From assembly GCA_949295395.1 (NCBI GenBank), contig CASFLB010000041.1, forward strand, positions 1-9,467: 9,467 nt of DNA. The letters run 5' to 3'. Below the pieces are notes generated by a model, which had not been told where the DNA came from, did not search any database, and saw only the letters and a program-made list of their open reading frames with translations. Below, in pieces: positions 1 through 6,792 of this stretch (position 1 is the first letter of the stretch; each line of letters begins with the position of its first letter). This stretch comes from an uncultured Pseudomonadota bacterium (GTDB lineage: Bacteria > Pseudomonadota > Alphaproteobacteria > RF32 > CAG-239). A program made the position numbers and the translations under genes.

Positions 1-2
1 TG

Positions 3-11
3 TTATACACA
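3..11 (+). promoter_or_regulatory. DnaA-box-like 9-mer, copy 1
   Basis: The bases ttatacaca fit the DnaA-box consensus TTATNCACA exactly. The site lies at the head of repeat unit 1. A single 9-mer match is weak evidence, but it recurs at the same place in the repeat at 265-273. Binding by DnaA is inference only. Confidence 0.3.
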
Positions 12-25
12 GTTTATTAAAACTG
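10..25. repeat. Short palindrome cagttt/aaactg
   Basis: Positions 10-15 (cagttt) are the exact reverse complement of 20-25 (aaactg), around a 4-base centre (atta). It links the gttatac box to the conserved ttaaaactgggga element in unit 1. The corresponding part of unit 2 (128-162) is longer and less symmetrical, so this small hairpin is not well conserved between units. Confidence 0.5.
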
Positions 26-41
26 GGGAGAACGAGACGAA

Positions 42-120
42 TAATAAGATTTAAGGAAGGAAAAAGCGCAGTGTACACAAAAGTACATGAGCATTTTTCC
101 TATCCGCAAAATCTGTATTA
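42..120. repeat. Large hairpin of repeat unit 1
   Basis: This is an imperfect inverted repeat. Positions 42-46 (taata) pair with 116-120, 47-52 (agattt) with 109-114, and 55-57 (gga) with 103-105. Positions 59-65 (ggaaaaa) pair with 94-100, and 72-76 (tgtac) with 83-87, closing a 6-base loop. Symmetrical in both strands, it could act as DNA cruciform or as RNA from either side. No T-run follows the stem on either strand, so it does not look like an ordinary intrinsic terminator. Confidence 0.7.
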
Positions 121-128
121 GTTGCCCG

Positions 129-165
129 TTATACAAACTTTTCTACGACTTAAAACTGGGGATAA
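129..165. promoter_or_regulatory. Degenerate DnaA-box-like pair in unit 2
   Basis: Positions 129-137 (ttatacaaa) differ by one base from TTATNCACA. Positions 157-165 (tggggataa) differ by one base from TGTGGATAA, the opposite orientation of the strict box. The two near-boxes face each other across the ttaaaactgggga element. Either match could be chance in AT-rich DNA. Confidence 0.2.
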
Positions 166-174
166 TAGTACAGA

Positions 175-255
175 TAGAGGCATTTCTAGCTGCGAGAAAA
201 ATTTTAGTGTACACGGTAGTACATGAATTTTTCGAGACAGCGTAAAATGCCTCTA
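175..255. repeat. Large hairpin of repeat unit 2
   Basis: Eleven perfect outer pairs join 175-185 (tagaggcattt) to 245-255. After a 3x3 internal loop, 189-192 (gctg) pair with 238-241. After a second loop, 197-203 (aaaaatt) pair with 226-232. Finally 208-212 (tgtac) pair with 219-223 over a 6-base loop. That gives about 27 pairs. The apical 21 bases match unit 1 except for three loop bases, while the stem arms are mostly different in sequence yet still complementary. Confidence 0.8.
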
Positions 256-264
256 GATGTGCTG

Positions 265-273
265 TTATACACA
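265..273 (+). promoter_or_regulatory. DnaA-box-like 9-mer, copy 3
   Basis: This is a second exact ttatacaca, inside a 15-base segment (263-277) identical to 1-15. It ends ten bases before the fabZ stop codon. It marks the start of a third, truncated repeat copy. A role as a DnaA site is possible but untested. Confidence 0.3.
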
Positions 274-282
274 GTTTTACTT

Positions 283-732
283 TTATTTGGCAATCATAGC
301 CGTAAACTCAGCCTCCGACACCACCTTGCCATCAACAAGGGATTGTCCACGGAAAACATAAACGCGACCATGCTCTTTAATTTTTTCAACATGCATTCTG
401 AGCTGATCTCCGGGTTTAACCGGCTTACGGAATTTTACACCATCGATAGACATAAAGAAAACGCCTTTTTTGTTTTCTTTATAGTTTTCAAAACTTGAGA
501 TAACCAAGGCACCGGCTGTTTGAGCCATAGCTTCAATTTGCAAAACACCGGGCATCACCGGATTTCCAGGAAAATGTCCCTGGAAAAATTCTTCATTCAT
601 GGTAACATTTTTAAGACCAACACCTTTTTCACCAGGGACTTCAACCTCAAGACGGTCAACCAACAAAAACGGATAACGGTGTGGAAGCATATCCATAATT
701 TCTTCAACAGTATAAATTTTATTTTCAGCCAT
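283..732 (-). CDS. fabZ: 3-hydroxyacyl-ACP dehydratase FabZ
   Basis: A complete 149-residue hot-dog-fold protein that removes water from 3-hydroxyacyl-ACP in the cytoplasmic type II fatty-acid elongation cycle. The motif HRYPFLLVD is at residues 18-26. The active-site stretch GHFPGNPVMPGVLQIEAMAQ runs from 52 to 71, with catalytic His53 and Glu67. The length is normal for the family. The start is supported by an AAAGGA Shine-Dalgarno sequence seven bases upstream of the ATG. It follows lpxD after 32 bp on the same strand, the usual partnership: FabZ and lipid A synthesis compete for 3-hydroxyacyl-ACP. It is the last gene of the cluster visible here; lpxA, which often follows, is not within the 282 bases downstream. 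Nothing looks broken. Confidence 0.97.
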   Translation of the reverse strand: MAENKIYTVEEIMDMLPHRYPFLLVDRLEVEVPGEKGVGLKNVTMNEEFFQGHFPGNPVMPGVLQIEAMAQTAGALVISSFENYKENKKGVFFMSIDGVKFRKPVKPGDQLRMHVEKIKEHGRVYVFRGQSLVDGKVVSEAEFTAMIAK

Positions 733-764
733 TTTTTTTCCTTTACATCATAAAAAAATAAAAA

Positions 765-1778
765 CTATTTTTTGCCGATTTTTTGCAAATAAGCAACTTG
801 GCGCATAAAATCCTTAAACTTAACAGCTGGAGAACCCATCATAATCTCTCCGGGGGCAATATCGCGCATAATACCGGATTGAGCGGCAATTTGTGCCCCG
901 CTGCCGATTGTTAAATGGTCGGCAAAACCAGTTTGCCCACCACAAACCACATAATCACCAAAGGTACAGCTTCCGGCAACTCCGGTCTGCGAAACCACGA
1001 TACAACAATTGCCCAAACGGTCATTATGAGCAATCTGCACCAAATTATCAATCTTGGTACCATCACCGATAACCGTATCGTCCAGCGCACCGCGATCGAT
1101 ACAAGTATTTGCACCGACTTCAACATTATTACCAATGAGAACACGACCGACTTGAGGAATACGTTTATGCTGACCTTCAAGCAACATAAATCCAAAACCA
1201 TCTTGTCCGATTCGAGCGCCACAATAAATATAACAATTATCTCCGATAATCGAATAAGAAATTGAGGCATTAGCACCGATACGCGTATTATTTCCAATCT
1301 GACAATGATGCCCAATAACCACATTGGGTTCAATCAAGCAATTTTCACCAATACGCACACCTTCGGCAATAACAACACCATCAGAAACAACGGTACCTTG
1401 CCCAATAATAGCTGTTGGATGAATTCGAGCGGTTGAAGCAATATTAGAAAATTGCCGCGGTTCAGAATAAAATTCCAAATTCAGCTTAAGAAAAGACAAC
1501 TTAGGATTAGAAGACACCAAAACAGCCACGTTTTGCGGAATCAATGGAGCCAAATCCTCTGTTGTCACACAAGCTGAAGCCTTTATCTCGGCCGCTTTTT
1601 CCTTAGATTTTTTATCATAGAAAAAACAAATATCGCCCTCGTCGGCTTTTTCCATCGGCGCAATATTTTCAATCATGAGCTGCGCCTTAGACGACGACCT
1701 CAGTTCAGCCCCGCAAATTTCTGCTATTTTTGCAAGAGCAAACGGCCCGTTATTTACATAAAAACTTGTATCAACCAT
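765..1778 (-). CDS. lpxD: UDP-3-O-(3-hydroxyacyl)glucosamine N-acyltransferase LpxD
   Basis: A complete 337-residue enzyme that transfers a 3-hydroxyacyl chain from ACP to the 2-amino group of UDP-3-O-acylglucosamine, the third step of lipid A synthesis. Residues 1 to about 110 form the N-terminal uridine-binding domain. From about 119 the protein is a left-handed beta-helix of hexapeptide repeats (HPTAIIG, ARIGQDGFGF, VEVGANTCIDRG, TKIDNLVQIAHN). His251 in QIAHN is the expected catalytic base, equivalent to His239 of E. coli. GQDGFGF at 191-197 is a family hallmark. The C-terminal helix (about 320-337) is present. It starts nine bases after bamA stops, and its ribosome site overlaps that stop, so translation is probably coupled. 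skp, which often lies between bamA and lpxD, is missing. Confidence 0.97.
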   Translation of the reverse strand: MVDTSFYVNNGPFALAKIAEICGAELRSSSKAQLMIENIAPMEKADEGDICFFYDKKSKEKAAEIKASACVTTEDLAPLIPQNVAVLVSSNPKLSFLKLNLEFYSEPRQFSNIASTARIHPTAIIGQGTVVSDGVVIAEGVRIGENCLIEPNVVIGHHCQIGNNTRIGANASISYSIIGDNCYIYCGARIGQDGFGFMLLEGQHKRIPQVGRVLIGNNVEVGANTCIDRGALDDTVIGDGTKIDNLVQIAHNDRLGNCCIVVSQTGVAGSCTFGDYVVCGGQTGFADHLTIGSGAQIAAQSGIMRDIAPGEIMMGSPAVKFKDFMRQVAYLQKIGKK

Positions 1779-1784
1779 AAGCTA

Positions 1785-1788
1785 CTCC
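1785..1788 (-). promoter_or_regulatory. lpxD Shine-Dalgarno overlapping the bamA stop
   Basis: Read on the minus strand this is GGAG, six bases before the lpxD ATG. Its first base is the last base of the bamA TAG stop codon (1788-1790). The overlap implies that ribosomes ending bamA can initiate lpxD. Confidence 0.7.
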
Positions 1789-4052
1789 TACAGTCTTGCG
1801 CCAAAGTTCAGGCGGAAAATTTCTGTTTCATCATAGCTCTTCTTAACAACCGGAATAGCCAAATCAATATCAATATTACCCATAGGCGACTGCCAAGTAA
1901 TACCAACACCGGTTGCAACACGAGGAGAAGAAGAATAGTATACATCATTACTGTTAATACCATCGGGCTTACCAATCATACCAACATCAACAAAGGTACG
2001 CCCACGAATACCAAGCTCATCTAAGCCCATTGGGAAAGAAAGCTCCGTTCCACCATAGAACATCCAGTTTCCACCCAAAGCATCATCGGTATACTTATCG
2101 CGAGCTCCAACGCCACCATACTCAAAACCGCGCATATTATATCCACCCAAGAAATAACGGTTCATCAAACGAACATCTTTTCCGTCATAGCCGGTAATAT
2201 AACCGCCGTTTGCAAACAGTTTCAATGTATAATAATCAGCGAAGGTATAGTACTTATAAGCCTTAGCATCAAACCTTAAGAATTTTTCATCGCCACCGGC
2301 ACCGGCAATATCATTACCAAAAGAAAGATAATAACCTTCTTTAGGGTTAATAGCGTTATCACGTTTGTCATAAACGGTTGTCTGACCAAAGATAGACCCC
2401 GTATATTCACCCTCTTCTTCCTTGATATAACGAGAAGCATCAGAGTCAACATTACTGATTTTATCCTGGCGCAAGGTATAGCGAACATACTGAGACAAAT
2501 CATCGGTATAATTCCAACCTAAACGCAAACGCCCACCCGTTGCTTCGGTGTCATAAGAGCCTTCGTCTTGATAATCTTCTTCCGTACGGAACAAATCAAT
2601 ACCGGCACTCAAAGGACGCCCCATAAAATAAGGTTCGGTAAAGCTGAGATTATAGTCTTGTGCACGTTGAGAAACACCAAGATCAAGAGCAACTTGCTGT
2701 CCCTTTCCCAAGAAGTTATTTTCAGTAATACCGGTTCTGATTAAAGCACCATTAACGGTCGAATAACCAACACCGACATTAAAATAACCGGTCGATTTTT
2801 CTTCAACATTAACATCGACATCAGCACTATTACCATTAGCCTTTGGTACGGTTTTAATATCAACTTTGCTGAAATAATCCAAATTTTCAACATTACGACG
2901 AGAAGCTCTGATTTTAGCTGCATTAAAAGCATCACCTTCGGCAATACGGAACTCACGACGAATAACCTCATCTTCGGTACGTGTATTTCCGGTAATATTG
3001 ATACGATCAACAAAGACACGCTCCCCCTCTTTAACACGGAACGTCAAATTAATTTTTGACTGAGCCGCATCACGAGACAACTCCGGAACAACGTCCACAA
3101 AAGCAAAGCCATGTTTTCCGAGCGTATCAGTAATAGCATAAACCGACTTTTCAACTTTATCGGCATTATACCAATCATCCGTCTCAAGCAAAACCTCATC
3201 GACTAAAAGCGAACCGTCAACATCGTTAAGCTCAGAAACGACCTCAACATCACCAATGGCATAACGAGGACCTTCATCAACAACATAAGTTAAAACAAAA
3301 GACTTTTTATCAGGACTAAGTTCTGCGATTGCTGAAACGACACGAAAATCGGCATAACCATTTTTCAAATAAAAACGGCGCAACAATTCTTTATCATAAT
3401 TAACTCGATCGGCATCATAATTTTCTGCACTCGAAAAAATACGATACCAACGGCTTTCCTTACTCATAATTTCACTTTGCAATTCACTGCCGGTATAATG
3501 AGTATTACCGATAAAATTAACCTTATCAATTGTTGCCAAAGGTCCTTCATCAATTTCATAAACAAGATCAACGCTGTTATTGTCGCGTTTAATAATTTTG
3601 GGTTCAACCACAACGGCATAACGACCGGTGCGTTTATAAACTTCCAAAATACGTTGAACATCGTCCTGAGCCTTGGCCTTGCTAAAAGTCGAACGCGGAG
3701 CAAGTTGCACCTCAGAAGCCAGCATATCGCTGTCAACATTATCATTACCGTCGAAATAGCGTTCATTAATAATCGGGCTTTCAACAACATTAATAACAAG
3801 CTCACCGCTTGGAGTAACATTAAAAGAAATATCATCGAACAAACCGGTAGCATAGAGCTGCTTAAGAGAATCATTCAGTTGCTCTTCAGAAACAGTTTTT
3901 CCGGATTGAATATTCAAATACGCCAAAACGGTTTCATTTTCCACACGATCAAGCCCTGAAACAGAAATATCACGTACGTAAACATCAGCCGCGGCGACCT
4001 GAGACGCTAACAACAAACTGAACAATGAAGCCCCTAAATATAACTTTTTCAT
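1788..4052 (-). CDS. bamA: Outer membrane protein assembly factor BamA
   Basis: A complete 754-residue Omp85 protein, the core of the BAM machine that folds beta-barrels into the outer membrane. A signal peptide is visible: MKK, a hydrophobic stretch to about residue 17, and likely cleavage after VAA near 21-22. Five POTRA domains span roughly 23-420; typical pieces are ISVSGLDRVENETV, VNFIGNTHYTG and INITGNTRTEDEVI. The barrel runs from about 421 to the end. The lid-loop motif is MRGF at 640-643 (usually VRGF or IRGF), within LGGYNMRGF. The length is close to that of other proteobacterial homologues. A minus-strand AAGGAT sits about ten bases before the ATG. The last residue is Leu (FRLNFGARL) where barrels normally end in an aromatic residue. 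It follows rseP by 36 bp, so the envelope-stress protease and the assembly machine are encoded together. Confidence 0.97.
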   Translation of the reverse strand: MKKLYLGASLFSLLLASQVAAADVYVRDISVSGLDRVENETVLAYLNIQSGKTVSEEQLNDSLKQLYATGLFDDISFNVTPSGELVINVVESPIINERYFDGNDNVDSDMLASEVQLAPRSTFSKAKAQDDVQRILEVYKRTGRYAVVVEPKIIKRDNNSVDLVYEIDEGPLATIDKVNFIGNTHYTGSELQSEIMSKESRWYRIFSSAENYDADRVNYDKELLRRFYLKNGYADFRVVSAIAELSPDKKSFVLTYVVDEGPRYAIGDVEVVSELNDVDGSLLVDEVLLETDDWYNADKVEKSVYAITDTLGKHGFAFVDVVPELSRDAAQSKINLTFRVKEGERVFVDRINITGNTRTEDEVIRREFRIAEGDAFNAAKIRASRRNVENLDYFSKVDIKTVPKANGNSADVDVNVEEKSTGYFNVGVGYSTVNGALIRTGITENNFLGKGQQVALDLGVSQRAQDYNLSFTEPYFMGRPLSAGIDLFRTEEDYQDEGSYDTEATGGRLRLGWNYTDDLSQYVRYTLRQDKISNVDSDASRYIKEEEGEYTGSIFGQTTVYDKRDNAINPKEGYYLSFGNDIAGAGGDEKFLRFDAKAYKYYTFADYYTLKLFANGGYITGYDGKDVRLMNRYFLGGYNMRGFEYGGVGARDKYTDDALGGNWMFYGGTELSFPMGLDELGIRGRTFVDVGMIGKPDGINSNDVYYSSSPRVATGVGITWQSPMGNIDIDLAIPVVKKSYDETEIFRLNFGARL

Positions 4053-4088
4053 ATTTCAGTATCCTTTTATTTACCAAATTGCAACACA

Positions 4089-5219
4089 CTAAGCGAACCA
4101 ACGATTAATAAGTCTGGCAACATCATTCCATGTTGCATAAATCATTAACGCCATAATCAAGACAAATCCGGAACGAAACAGCATTTCCTTAAAAGAAGAG
4201 CTTAATTCGCGTCCGACAATTATTTCCAAGAAGCAGATAACGATATGACCGCCATCCAACAAAGGAATAGGAAACAGATTAATAAGTCCAAGATTAATAG
4301 AAAGCAAAGCCATAAAGACCACAAAATCAATCCAACCACTTTGCTTTGAAATATCTCCGGAAAGTTCGGCAATACGAATAATACCGCCCACATCTTCACC
4401 ACCGCGTTTACCGGTCAACATCTGACCGACACCGCGCAACGTAGCCGCCGTAATATCCCAAGTTTCAATTGAAGCATCACGAAACGCCTCAAACAAAGAT
4501 AGAGGCTTTTGATCAAGTTCGACCACATTAACAGACTTAACGCCCAACATCGGACGCACAGCCTCAACGCCATCTTCAGAGTTAGAAATTTTTTCTAAAA
4601 CAAAATCCAAAGTTTTAACATCATCTCCACGCTGAAGAACAACATTAACCTTCCCGTCCACAGCCAAATCAACTTCATAACGGATATCATCAAAATCATT
4701 AATTTTTTTGCCGTTAATCTCAAGGATTCGGTCATTAGCAAGAATACCGGCTTTTTCAGCGGCACTTCCCATAATAACTTCGCCGACGACCGGCGGAAAC
4801 GTCATTTTGCCAAAGCTCCAAAAAATCGTAGCAAAAACCAAAATAGCAAACAAATAATTAGCCGCCGGACCAGCCAAGGCAATCAAAATACGACGAGACG
4901 GAGGCATAAGCTGAAAGACGTGTTTTTTCTCATCATCAGATAAATCTTTTAGTTTTTCGGATTCAGCAACGGAAGAAGCATCTTCATCACCAAAAAATTT
5001 ACAATATCCCCCTAACGGAACAGCACAAATCTTCCAACGAGTTCCTTTTTTATCGTCACGCCCCCACAGCTCTTTACCAAAGCCTAAAGAAAACTCATCA
5101 ACTTTCACGCCGAGCGCGCGAGCTACCAAAAAATGTCCTAACTCGTGAACAAAAACCAAGATACCGAGAAGAACAATAAACGGCACAACATAATAAAGAA
5201 TATTGGTGATAACTTCCAT
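4089..5219 (-). CDS. rseP: Site-2 intramembrane zinc metalloprotease RseP (RasP/MmpA type)
   Basis: A complete 376-residue M50B protease of the inner membrane. Family members cut transmembrane anti-sigma factors or other membrane proteins after a first site-1 cleavage. The zinc site HELGH is at residues 25-29, in the first membrane helix. The third ligand motif is NLFPIPLLDGGH at 314-325, with Asp322 as the expected ligand. Further helices lie near 110-135, 297-316 and 348-362. One PDZ domain is visible at about 142-225 (VVGEVIMGSAAEKAGILANDRILEING). E. coli RseP has two, so this is the shorter form, like Caulobacter MmpA. It starts seven bases after the cdsA stop; only a weak GGG overlapping that stop serves as ribosome site, which suggests coupling. 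dxr, usually located here, is absent. The substrate cannot be told from the sequence. Confidence 0.95.
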   Translation of the reverse strand: MEVITNILYYVVPFIVLLGILVFVHELGHFLVARALGVKVDEFSLGFGKELWGRDDKKGTRWKICAVPLGGYCKFFGDEDASSVAESEKLKDLSDDEKKHVFQLMPPSRRILIALAGPAANYLFAILVFATIFWSFGKMTFPPVVGEVIMGSAAEKAGILANDRILEINGKKINDFDDIRYEVDLAVDGKVNVVLQRGDDVKTLDFVLEKISNSEDGVEAVRPMLGVKSVNVVELDQKPLSLFEAFRDASIETWDITAATLRGVGQMLTGKRGGEDVGGIIRIAELSGDISKQSGWIDFVVFMALLSINLGLINLFPIPLLDGGHIVICFLEIIVGRELSSSFKEMLFRSGFVLIMALMIYATWNDVARLINRWFA

Positions 5220-5226
5220 AATCTGA

Positions 5227-6021
5227 TTACCCTACCATAACAAAGAAAACAACGAAACCGGCAATTGCAAAAGGAGCCGCAAAAATAAGTCCATCGACCC
5301 GATCAAAGATACCGCCATGACCAGGGATTAAATTACTTGAATCTTTCAAATTCAGATGACGCTTAATCTTCGATTCGATTAAATCGCCACACTGAGCAAC
5401 CACAGCCAGAAAAGCAGCAAAAGCAGCGAAAGGAGCCGCAAAATTAATTCCAAACAAAGCAAAATAAGCATATGAAATTAACGCGGCCAAACAAACACCG
5501 CCCAATAAACCCGACCATGTTTTATTTGGACTAATAGACGGAGCAAGTTTCGGTCCTTTTACAGTTGTACCAACAATAAACGCTCCAACATCAACCCCCC
5601 AAATAACAAGGAAGAACCAAATTAAAAGCAGACTATTTGTCAGCGCATAAAACCAAACCAAAGAACCTATTCCCAAGGAGATATAAGGCACACCCAAAAC
5701 CAACAACGCCCGATGAGGCTCTTCTTTAGCCTTAACAAAAACCACAAAAGTGGCAATAAAGAGAACCAAGAGAGTCAAAAAGATAAACTCCGCCGGCATA
5801 AAACAAACAACCGCCACGGAAGAAGCATAAGCCGCCGTATAAAGAGCATTTTTCGTATTTGGCACCATGGTTGCCCATTCCCAAGCCAAAAGAGTTCCGC
5901 ACAAAAGAGCAAATAAATTAACAAAAGGGGCTCCGAGAAAGAGTAAGAACAAGGTCACAGGCGCCAAAATAATTGACGAGACCGCCCGCTTAATCAAAGA
6001 ACTTTTTTTAGACTTTTCCAT
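5227..6021 (-). CDS. cdsA: Phosphatidate cytidylyltransferase CdsA
   Basis: A 264-residue polytopic inner-membrane enzyme that makes CDP-diacylglycerol from CTP and phosphatidate, the branch point for all phospholipids. The full CDS family signature lies at residues 217-243: SKIKRHLNLKD, then GHGGIFDRVD. DVGAFIVG (144-151) and SPNKTWSG (164-171) are the other conserved cytidylyltransferase motifs. There are about seven or eight hydrophobic segments. The open frame extends further upstream to 6255, but that part is out of frame with uppS coding sequence and shows no CdsA features. The start at 6021 is chosen because the conserved N-terminus begins there and GGGAG lies seven bases upstream. It overlaps the end of uppS by 14 bp. 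Confidence 0.95.
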   Translation of the reverse strand: MEKSKKSSLIKRAVSSIILAPVTLFLLFLGAPFVNLFALLCGTLLAWEWATMVPNTKNALYTAAYASSVAVVCFMPAEFIFLTLLVLFIATFVVFVKAKEEPHRALLVLGVPYISLGIGSLVWFYALTNSLLLIWFFLVIWGVDVGAFIVGTTVKGPKLAPSISPNKTWSGLLGGVCLAALISYAYFALFGINFAAPFAAFAAFLAVVAQCGDLIESKIKRHLNLKDSSNLIPGHGGIFDRVDGLIFAAPFAIAGFVVFFVMVG

Positions 6022-6718
6022 ATCTTCTCTCCCGAGAATTAAATTGATTGATAATATCATCAAGTTCACGCACGGTAAAATCAGGCCACAGCGTCGGACT
6101 AAAGAACAATTCACTATAAGCCGACTGCCACAGCAAGAAGTTACTAATACGCTGTTCTCCGCTGGTTCGAATAAGCAAATCCGGATCCGGAATATCTTTC
6201 GTATAGAGCATATCAGAAAACAATTTAATATCAACATCACTTTCTGACATATCACCTTTTTTTACCAAAGCGGCAATTTTCTTAGCCGCCTGAACAATTT
6301 CAAGGCGACTTCCGTAACTAATGGCAAGGCACAAAACCATTCCGCTGTTTTGGGCGGTATCGTTTTCAAGCTTTGCAATCTGAGCCACAATATCTTTATC
6401 CAGCATACTTCTCTCACCAATAACGCGGATTCGGATATTATTTTTATGCAGTTCGGAAAAATCAGATTTCAAATACTGACGTAAAAGCCCCATAAGAGTA
6501 TCAACCTCTTCTTTAGGGCGATTCCAATTTTCGGTCGAAAAAGCATAAAGCGTCAAATAACGAATGCCGCGGTTATTAGCTTCTTTAGCGATTTCTTTCA
6601 CCACCTCGGCACCTTTTTTATGTCCGGCAGAACGAGGCAAATTTCGCTTTTGAGCCCAACGTCCATTTCCATCCATAATAATGGCAATATGCTCTAAATT
6701 ATTTTTTTTCTCAGACAT
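6008..6718 (-). CDS. uppS: Undecaprenyl (isoprenyl) diphosphate synthase UppS
   Basis: A 236-residue cytosolic cis-prenyltransferase that adds isopentenyl units to farnesyl diphosphate to give undecaprenyl diphosphate, the lipid carrier for peptidoglycan and O-antigen. Motifs in order: IMDGNGRWA (14-22) with catalytic Asp16, YAFSTENWNRP (58-68), and DLLIRTSGEQRISNFLLWQ (180-198) with the diphosphate-binding arginines. It ends with RERRYGKV, as in the family. An in-frame TTG at 6721 directly precedes the ATG at 6718; I prefer the ATG. No Shine-Dalgarno sequence is visible before either codon, so initiation may depend on upstream translation (see the short ORF at 6711-6788). It overlaps cdsA by 14 bp, linking carrier-lipid and phospholipid synthesis. 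Confidence 0.95.
   Translation of the reverse strand: MSEKKNNLEHIAIIMDGNGRWAQKRNLPRSAGHKKGAEVVKEIAKEANNRGIRYLTLYAFSTENWNRPKEEVDTLMGLLRQYLKSDFSELHKNNIRIRVIGERSMLDKDIVAQIAKLENDTAQNSGMVLCLAISYGSRLEIVQAAKKIAALVKKGDMSESDVDIKLFSDMLYTKDIPDPDLLIRTSGEQRISNFLLWQSAYSELFFSPTLWPDFTVRELDDIINQFNSRERRYGKV
6027..6033 (-). promoter_or_regulatory. cdsA ribosome-binding site inside uppS
   Basis: The minus strand reads GGGAGAG, followed by five bases and the cdsA ATG at 6021. The site lies within the last codons of uppS and fixes the cdsA start at 6021, not at the longer ATG at 6255. Confidence 0.65.
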
Positions 6719-6788
6719 CAATCAATAATAAAACGACAGTTACAACAAAAGCAGCAAAGGTCAACGCCCCGCCACGATAAACCAACAA
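6711..6788 (-). CDS. Possible 25-residue membrane peptide between frr and uppS (speculative)
   Basis: This short frame starts at a TTG in the 74-base gap after frr and ends in a TGA that overlaps the uppS start by eight bases. The peptide has a basic start (LLVYRGG) and then a hydrophobic run of about 16 residues (ALTFAAFVVTVVLLLI), ending DV. The minus-strand AGGTG at 6796-6800, overlapping the frr end, lies seven bases before the TTG and is a reasonable ribosome site. It would supply the missing coupling for uppS. Against it: the start codon is rare, the frame is also open through frr in the wrong frame, and T-rich DNA gives hydrophobic codons by chance. No family is recognised. Confidence 0.2.
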   Translation of the reverse strand: MLVYRGGALTFAAFVVTVVLLLIDV

Positions 6789-6792
6789 AGAA

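Larger units (their letters stand above)
1..282. repeat. Gene-free tandem structured repeat region downstream of fabZ
   Basis: This stretch has no credible ORF and begins five or six bases past the fabZ stop. It is built from a repeated unit of about 126-136 bp. The element gttatac occurs at 2, 128 and 264. The 13-mer ttaaaactgggga occurs at 17-29 and 150-162. The module agtgtacac, three variable bases, agtacatga occurs at 70-90 and 206-226. Each full unit carries a large imperfect hairpin around that module (42-120 and 175-255). The third copy is truncated and runs into the fabZ 3' end. The array may continue beyond the left edge. I do not recognise the family. No adjacent transposase, cas or integrase gene is present in the window. 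Confidence 0.8.

Noticed and set aside
175..255. Intrinsic terminator of the fabZ transcript
   Set aside because: The stem is long, AT-rich and interrupted, and no T-run follows it on the minus strand. It may still stop transcription, but it lacks the usual form.
128..270. Integron attC site, suggested by gttatac and a long hairpin
   Set aside because: The gttatac boxes are direct repeats. No matching inverse core (gtataac or RYYYAAC) lies at the other end of the hairpins, and no integrase or cassette ORF is seen.
1..282. CRISPR array
   Set aside because: There are only two or three units of about 130 bp, the conserved parts are split into several boxes, the lengths vary, and no cas gene is near. 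It does not have short uniform repeats with unique spacers.
223..498. Plus-strand ORF of 91 residues
   Set aside because: It is antisense to the fabZ 3' end and runs from the repeat region; there is no ribosome site or recognisable domain. FabZ on the other strand is certain.
6022..6255. N-terminal extension of CdsA upstream of 6021
   Set aside because: The extra 78 residues come from uppS coding sequence in another frame and resemble no CdsA N-terminus. A good ribosome site supports 6021.
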